Below are positions 59,013 through 64,000 of a DNA stretch of 64,000 bases, in pieces (within the stretch, counting starts at the first letter, position 1; each line of letters opens with the position of its first letter). This DNA is from Hysterangium stoloniferum (taxonomy: Eukaryota; Basidiomycota; Agaricomycetes; Hysterangiales; Hysterangiaceae). The notes under the pieces were generated by a model that had not been told where the DNA came from, did not search any database, and saw nothing but the letters and a program-made list of their open reading frames with translations. Both the position numbers and the translations under genes were made by a program. The stretch lies in contig WHVD01000196.1 in NCBI GenBank assembly GCA_015178975.1, positions 78,919 to 142,918 of the forward strand, read 5' to 3'.

Positions 59013-59654
59013 TGTAAAGGGTATGCATATATGCATACCTGGACTAAGGAATAATAACCGGATTATAGTACTTTATTATTTACCTTTTATTCTCTTTCTT
59101 TATATTCTTTCTATATTTCGAGCACACCTTGATTTGTAGTTCGAAGCTTTGTGTATATGTATGGGCGCCCTCGGCGCCAAACGATAGACAACTTTTTACC
59201 CAGCAGACACCACCTTGTAATGACTCAGACGTCGAATAGCGAGAGGTGTCAAGGGTAGTATCTCAGCTACCATAAGGGTAGCATTCTCTAGTCTACTAAT
59301 AGCCTTTGGGACTCGAACCGCTAAGGTCGAGTTCCGCTTTCAAGACTTTGCGCTCGTCGACACTGTAGTCGACTCGCGCTACTATTACTCTATCCTAGAT
59401 ACTCAGTCTTTAGCTGAGTATCTTACTTATTTCTAGCTACTAGTTGTACCGTAAAAGGTCAACTCATTATCTTACTGCTCTAAGCCGTCACGAGCAACTA
59501 TACAGTTGCTCTTGAGGCCTGCAGTGCATTCTTATACTAGTACTAACAGTCTAGTAATCTATAGTATTGTACTGACGGTCAATACTCTCTAATAGTAGTT
59601 GAATAAACACTATTCTTCGTATATAGAGCGGTCAGAACCCACCACTCTTCACAG
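59013..59654 (+). mobile_element. 5' LTR of Ty3/gypsy element (642 bp)
   Basis: Begins TGTAAAGGGTATGC and ends CTCTTCACA. It matches the minus-strand LTR at 57621-58265 in inverted orientation with scattered substitutions and small indels. The palindrome GGTATGCATATATGCATACC sits at 59020-59039. The 5-bp left flank is GGAGT; the right LTR lies beyond the window, so the target-site duplication cannot be checked. Confidence 0.88.
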
Positions 59655-59655
59655 T

Positions 59656-59671
59656 GGTGATCCGGGCCGGA
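59656..59671 (+). promoter_or_regulatory. Candidate primer binding site
   Basis: TGGTGATCCGGGCCGG begins two bases after the LTR end. The leading TGG would pair with the CCA end of a tRNA, the usual layout of a minus-strand primer site. The tRNA is not identified. Confidence 0.45.
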
Positions 59672-59729
59672 CCGTTCTTTTCCTACAAGGAAAAACTTAT
59701 TATTTGACTACTAAGACCTGGACACGCGA

Positions 59730-62651
59730 ATGACTACGGGCAAGAATCAAACGTCTAGGCCTTCATCAACGCCTGGTAGCTCCATGCCTCGTCAAAAATC
59801 TTTTAACCTAGAACCACCCCGTAACGTCACCCTGAGGAAGTCTTCGTCAACTTTTCAAGGATCAGCTCCTCCGGAGGATTCCCCCGGAGTAGTAGCTGGA
59901 TCGTCTACGAACATTCCCCAGCTTCCTCCAGGATCACCTCCTCCAGAGGATTCCCCCGGAGTAGTAGTTGGATCGTCAATGAACATTCCCCCCAATCCAC
60001 CTGAGGAACGCTCATTACTCGAGCAGTTGGACACCCCTGGAGTTAACGTTGAGTCTAATCGAGCACCCACGCCCGTTCTCAGATTCCCTCCGAGACAGGT
60101 CATCCTTAAGCAGTTCCTCGGAGGTCATATGGTTTACGCCCAGCCTATCGATTACAAATGGGATATGTACTACACCGATCGAATCCCCGAGGATCAGGTT
60201 ACCCCCTTCGTGGAGGAGTACAGTACGGATTACCCTATTCTACTGGAGACTGTAGCAGTCTGGTTAGGGCGTTATCAAGCGATTTTATCGGCGCGGGATT
60301 TATTCACGCGACCAGGGAACCTTGAGGATTTGACCCAATCGATTCCTGAATGGTCGAACGAGGTGACGATTACTATGGAAGGAGGAAGAAGAATTCTCAA
60401 GCGGGAAGTGTTTTCTTTGTTCCTTGAAGCACTTCGTACGCATGATGATGTGTTACAGATCCTGCATGTCCTGCTTGGAGGAGATCATGTTGTGCCTAAG
60501 GTTGACTACCAGTACATGTACATCCGTATGTTGGAGGAGTCTCTCAATGGAGTCACGCCGAATCTATCGCTGGCATACCTCACTTTAAGAGGTCGGTTGA
60601 AGCGAAACCAAAGAAGACTTGATAAGATGGTTTTAGAGGTACTCCTCCCCTATAACGACTCGATCCAGGTCCCTGATTCGCCTATCTCCACGACCAATTC
60701 GTTTGTTCGCAACTTAAACGGGTCCCCTGATACTCGTTTTCTGCATTCTCTCAACCGTCCTGTAATATTGGAGGATTTTCCACTGGATTTGAGGACGCAA
60801 GTAATAGAACGCCTTCAGGAGAAGAGGATTGAGGTCTGCGCTCCCTTCCATCAACCCCAGCCGTGTCGACTTCTGAATGCGACGGAGATCGAGAGACAAA
60901 TCGCGATGGAACCAGGCCTAACGTCTTTCCAGGGAGATCACCGCTCTCGCGTCGCATTTGAGGGAGTCTCCAACAGCCCTAACTTCAGGGATGAAGCGAC
61001 CACTCTCAGAAACCGATCAGTCGCCAACAAGGGTCGACCGTCCTTCTCCACGGCATTTACTGAGGGCATAGCTGGCCCAGTTGCTGGTCGAGGATCGCTT
61101 AATCCAGACGGTCCCCGCCATTCTCTACCGATCGCTTCAAACCCTTTCTTGCCATCAGGAGGACCCCCTAGCGATTCATCTGGGAGTTCGAATACTTCAG
61201 ACCGGGGAGGGAACTCAGGACGTGGGGAACGCCACAATGGAGTGCCTAATACCCCTTTTCGAACTCCGATGCGGTCTCGAGCTAGCGTGCTTATTGACGA
61301 CTTACCTAAGGACAAGAAGGTCACTCTTAACACCAACGACCTCAAGATCAAATGGTCTGATCTCCCTGAATACGATGGAGCTCAATCCGAAGCCCTGGAC
61401 TATATCATGGATATCATGAGTCTCGCGGAGATATCAGACTCTATGAGTGCGATCTTAGGAGTTGCTCTGCCAAGACGACTCAAGGGGCACGCTAAGGTCT
61501 GGTGGAGCACCTTAGACCGTGAGCATCGTACTGAATTCAGTCAATCTCATGGGTCGTTTCTTTGGGGTATCGTCGAAGGATTGCTCGGAACTCGTTGGCG
61601 TGAATCCTTAGCCTTAGAATGGGAAGCTATGAAATTTCGACAGGCTGGTCACGATCGTGAGACACCCGTCCACTATATCCAATGGAGAGTTAAACTTTAT
61701 CGTTTCCTGTACGGGTTCCACCAGGACAGAGGGGATGAGACACGCAGACTCATTCTCACACTGCCTACGGAATGGCTCTACCTTCTTCAAGGACAACCCA
61801 TCGATAATATCATGAGTTTACAGACTTATGCTAATAACCTGCAAGAAGCTCTGATTAACGCTTGGGTCCAAACACACCGGGAACGTTACAGGTTCCAGAA
61901 ACCGCGTGTAATGTTATCGGAGGGTCAAGAATTGGATTTTAGAGTCACCGGCGACTCCTCTTCACCTAACCATATTCTCATTAGTGAGACTAACGAGAGA
62001 GGCTCGACGAGAAGGACCGTTCCAGACGTCGCTGATCCAAAACAGGGAAAGCGTCACGGAAAAATGTTCTTTGAGAGGAGTAACAAGAGGAGTTCGATCA
62101 AACCCACCAAGGAATGTTGGATATGTGGAAGTCCGGAGCATTTTAAGATAGACTGCCCTCAAGCTGGCAAAATGTCTCATTATGTCTCTATCAACAAATG
62201 CTCCGCACAGGATATGTCGGAGGAAGCTGAGGAGCAAAGGTTATATGAAGCGGTTCATGGACTATCTATACAAGGACAAGTAAATAACTCTGATGACGAA
62301 TTGACTTTTGTTTCCGTTTATTCGCCCCCTGTCGAAGACAAATTAGTGAGGGAGGAAAATCAAACGACTGGTGAAGCTCTTCTGTCAGAAGCTTATGTAT
62401 CCATACTCGCCGCAGATTTCTTCGAAAAAGGAGACCGGCTGAGTGTTCATCAGCAGGACCTTGAAGGCCTGACCGAGGACTACTGTCAGACTGGAGATTC
62501 TCACAAACAAATCAGTTTGAATTCGCTCTGTTCGCCTGGAGCTGATGTTGACACGTTCCCGTTTGATCCCGGGAACCCCCCGATTTACTACCGTACGAGA
62601 ATTCGGATTCGGAGGACAGCGACGATGATCCAGTATTGGATTCCCCTTTGA
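59730..62651 (+). CDS. Retrotransposon Gag-like polyprotein
   Basis: Open frame of 973 codons from ATG 59730. A disordered Ser/Pro-rich N-terminus holds a partly duplicated unit (PPEDSPGVV twice, each near GSS-NIP). It is followed by the conserved block RQVILKQFLGGHMVYAQP, then a Ser/Gly-rich linker. The capsid-type retrotransposon gag region is around 540-700 (KVWWSTLDREHRTEF, RETPVHYIQWRVKLYRFLYG). A CCHC zinc knuckle (CWICGSPEHFKIDC) lies near residue 795. The last 20-odd codons (YYRTRIRIRRTATM) look out of frame: the other frame continues as an acidic ENSDSEDSDDD stretch. So a frameshift near 62597 probably truncates gag-pol. Confidence 0.85.
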   Translation: MTTGKNQTSRPSSTPGSSMPRQKSFNLEPPRNVTLRKSSSTFQGSAPPEDSPGVVAGSSTNIPQLPPGSPPPEDSPGVVVGSSMNIPPNPPEERSLLEQLDTPGVNVESNRAPTPVLRFPPRQVILKQFLGGHMVYAQPIDYKWDMYYTDRIPEDQVTPFVEEYSTDYPILLETVAVWLGRYQAILSARDLFTRPGNLEDLTQSIPEWSNEVTITMEGGRRILKREVFSLFLEALRTHDDVLQILHVLLGGDHVVPKVDYQYMYIRMLEESLNGVTPNLSLAYLTLRGRLKRNQRRLDKMVLEVLLPYNDSIQVPDSPISTTNSFVRNLNGSPDTRFLHSLNRPVILEDFPLDLRTQVIERLQEKRIEVCAPFHQPQPCRLLNATEIERQIAMEPGLTSFQGDHRSRVAFEGVSNSPNFRDEATTLRNRSVANKGRPSFSTAFTEGIAGPVAGRGSLNPDGPRHSLPIASNPFLPSGGPPSDSSGSSNTSDRGGNSGRGERHNGVPNTPFRTPMRSRASVLIDDLPKDKKVTLNTNDLKIKWSDLPEYDGAQSEALDYIMDIMSLAEISDSMSAILGVALPRRLKGHAKVWWSTLDREHRTEFSQSHGSFLWGIVEGLLGTRWRESLALEWEAMKFRQAGHDRETPVHYIQWRVKLYRFLYGFHQDRGDETRRLILTLPTEWLYLLQGQPIDNIMSLQTYANNLQEALINAWVQTHRERYRFQKPRVMLSEGQELDFRVTGDSSSPNHILISETNERGSTRRTVPDVADPKQGKRHGKMFFERSNKRSSIKPTKECWICGSPEHFKIDCPQAGKMSHYVSINKCSAQDMSEEAEEQRLYEAVHGLSIQGQVNNSDDELTFVSVYSPPVEDKLVREENQTTGEALLSEAYVSILAADFFEKGDRLSVHQQDLEGLTEDYCQTGDSHKQISLNSLCSPGADVDTFPFDPGNPPIYYRTRIRIRRTATMIQYWIPL

Positions 62652-64000
62652 AGCGTGTTCCTTGCCGAAGTGAATGCAGGAACGTAATCTTGTCCCTGCG
62701 CAAGGAAAGTAAGAGGCCTTGAATCCAATACCCTCGTCCCAGTCGTCTGATGAAGGAGGATACTACAATTCTTTATCGAAAACGGGATCCTCCCAGTGGT
62801 TACTCTAGCATAGGAGTTGCAGCGCTCCATGTTTTCGGTCATGTAGGAACTCCCGATTCACCCAAATGCGTTAAAATTCGAATGGACACGGGAGCGGATC
62901 TTTCCCTTATATCGGAGGAATTCTACAAGGAACTGCAGGGCATGTATAAGTTGAAACAAGGACTCAAATTACGTCTAATTCAGCTCACGGGTAACGCTAA
63001 GGTTATCGGATATGTTAATGTCCCCATTTACCTGGAGGACGACAGTGGAACGTTACTGAAGTTCGCGGCTGAAACTTATGTCGTTAGAGGAATGACGGTG
63101 CCAATTCTTTTGGGAGAAGACTTCCATATTAATTATGAATTTGTACTCTAAGAGATCAGCCGTTGGGATCTAGACTTATTCTCCCGGGACGACAGGGTTT
63201 TATTCCAGCCAGCTCTTCTAAGGAACCTCAACCTTTGACCTTCACCGTCAATAAGGCCCCTTTCGGGAAGCATGAGAAGGAGTCATCCAAACTCACCTCT
63301 CTCCCCGATAAAGGTGTGCGTACTGAAAGAGTCGCGCGAGCCTTGGAGGATTGCACTATCGATCCAGAGTCAGCCAGACTAGTGCCTATTTTTGTTGAAG
63401 ATCTACAAGGGCGAGGAATGGATTGTTGAAGGAATCGTACTGCAAAACGAGGACGGTTCTATATTAGCCACACCAATCACGGCAATTTCAAGGAATAGTG
63501 CGGCAGTACCTTTAGCCAATCCATCACTAACCCCTAAGACTATCTGACGAGGGGAGACAATAGGGATAATTCATGACCCCACTCGTTGGGCTTCACAAGC
63601 CCAGGTCATTCGAGGAGAAAAGTTTAATGGTAGCAGGCGCGACCAAGATCGGCACACCTTATTGAAAGTCTCTCTCAACTTGAGGAGGACCGTCAAGTCG
63701 CCTCAGAAAGACCTAAGCCACCTGTTGAACCAGAGATTGCAGACGATTTCGAACCGCCTGGTCCTAAGACGGCTGCAGTGGCTGATAATGAGAAATTTGC
63801 CTCAGAGGATCTTCACAAGTTAGTCAATTTGGGACCAGATATACCAACGGAGGTCCTGCCACGTCTCAGATCAGTTTTGACTGAGAACGTTAAGGCCTTC
63901 GGAGTCGATGGACGGTTAGGGCAAGTGGAATGTAGAGTCCCTGTCCCCCCTTGAAAGAGGGCGCTCAGCCCATATCCATGCCTATGTTCCCCTCGTCCCC
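62598..64000 (+). pseudogene. Ty3/gypsy pol: protease and start of RT, frame-broken
   Basis: Retropepsin is readable in 62750-63151 with the active site IRMDTGADLSLIS and ILLGEDF. The frame then shifts (63151, about 63160) to GSRLILPGRQGFIPASSSKE, stops at 63429, and continues in other frames. The latest blocks resemble the linker and N-terminus of reverse transcriptase (KAFGVDGRLGQV, then GAQPISMPMFPSSP at the window end). Stops include TGA at 62717-62719. The break pattern means this copy is not expected to make a whole Pol. RT core, RNase H and integrase lie beyond the window. Confidence 0.8.

Noticed and set aside
1-64000. CRISPR array, bacterial operon or phage-like system
   Set aside because: The genes are spliced eukaryotic genes. 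No regularly spaced direct repeats with unique spacers were seen.

Overview
The window is nuclear DNA of a basidiomycete fungus, most likely an agaricomycete mushroom. Genes are dense and on both strands. Almost every gene is cut by many 45-65 bp introns with GT(G/A)NGT donors, often with a CTRAY-like branch site. Protein matches are recalled from known families, not searched. Exon borders were built by hand by joining frames that keep a family alignment continuous. They are predictions unless a junction is described as forced by the frame.

Left part (1-18.9 kb): 3' end of ribosomal P1, a TRM9-like tRNA wobble methyltransferase, phosphoserine aminotransferase with an 11-nt microexon, a Ser/Pro-rich orphan, a foldback element, a small membrane orphan, a CDC10-type septin (copy A), an orphan with a tandemly duplicated 3' end, mitochondrial GrpE, mitochondrial PheRS, a charged disordered orphan and a 16-exon P4-ATPase lipid flippase. 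Middle (19-31.4 kb): FAN1 nuclease with MCB-like repeats before its start, a NEDD1-like WD40 protein, a second intact CDC10-type septin (copy B), a PMP3-like proteolipid with a long basic tail, and a secreted PNGase A-type glycoamidase. Next (31.6-43.2 kb): trifunctional C1-tetrahydrofolate synthase with two candidate starts, a large disordered orphan, a short-chain dehydrogenase and an LSMT/SETD6-type SET methyltransferase.

From 43.2 to 48.7 kb the sequence is a rearranged duplication zone: a broken RNA14 (CstF-77) copy, a decayed copy and a readable copy of an orphan coiled-coil gene, and a second fragment of the SET gene 3' end. Then come cytosolic peptide:N-glycanase PNG1 and an SLC26-type sulfate permease. 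From 53.8 kb to the end the DNA is transposon-rich: AT-rich repeats, a decayed minus-strand gag, two LTRs of one family facing each other head to head about 0.75 kb apart, and the 5' LTR, gag, protease and start of reverse transcriptase of a Ty3/gypsy element that runs off the window.

Most genes are unrelated housekeeping genes, and I see no metabolic cluster, CRISPR, operon or convincing tRNA gene. No clearly new multi-gene system is evident. The best leads are the two intact CDC10 septins, the MCB-like repeats at FAN1, the two-start C1-THF synthase, the SET/orphan segmental duplication and the inverted LTR pair.
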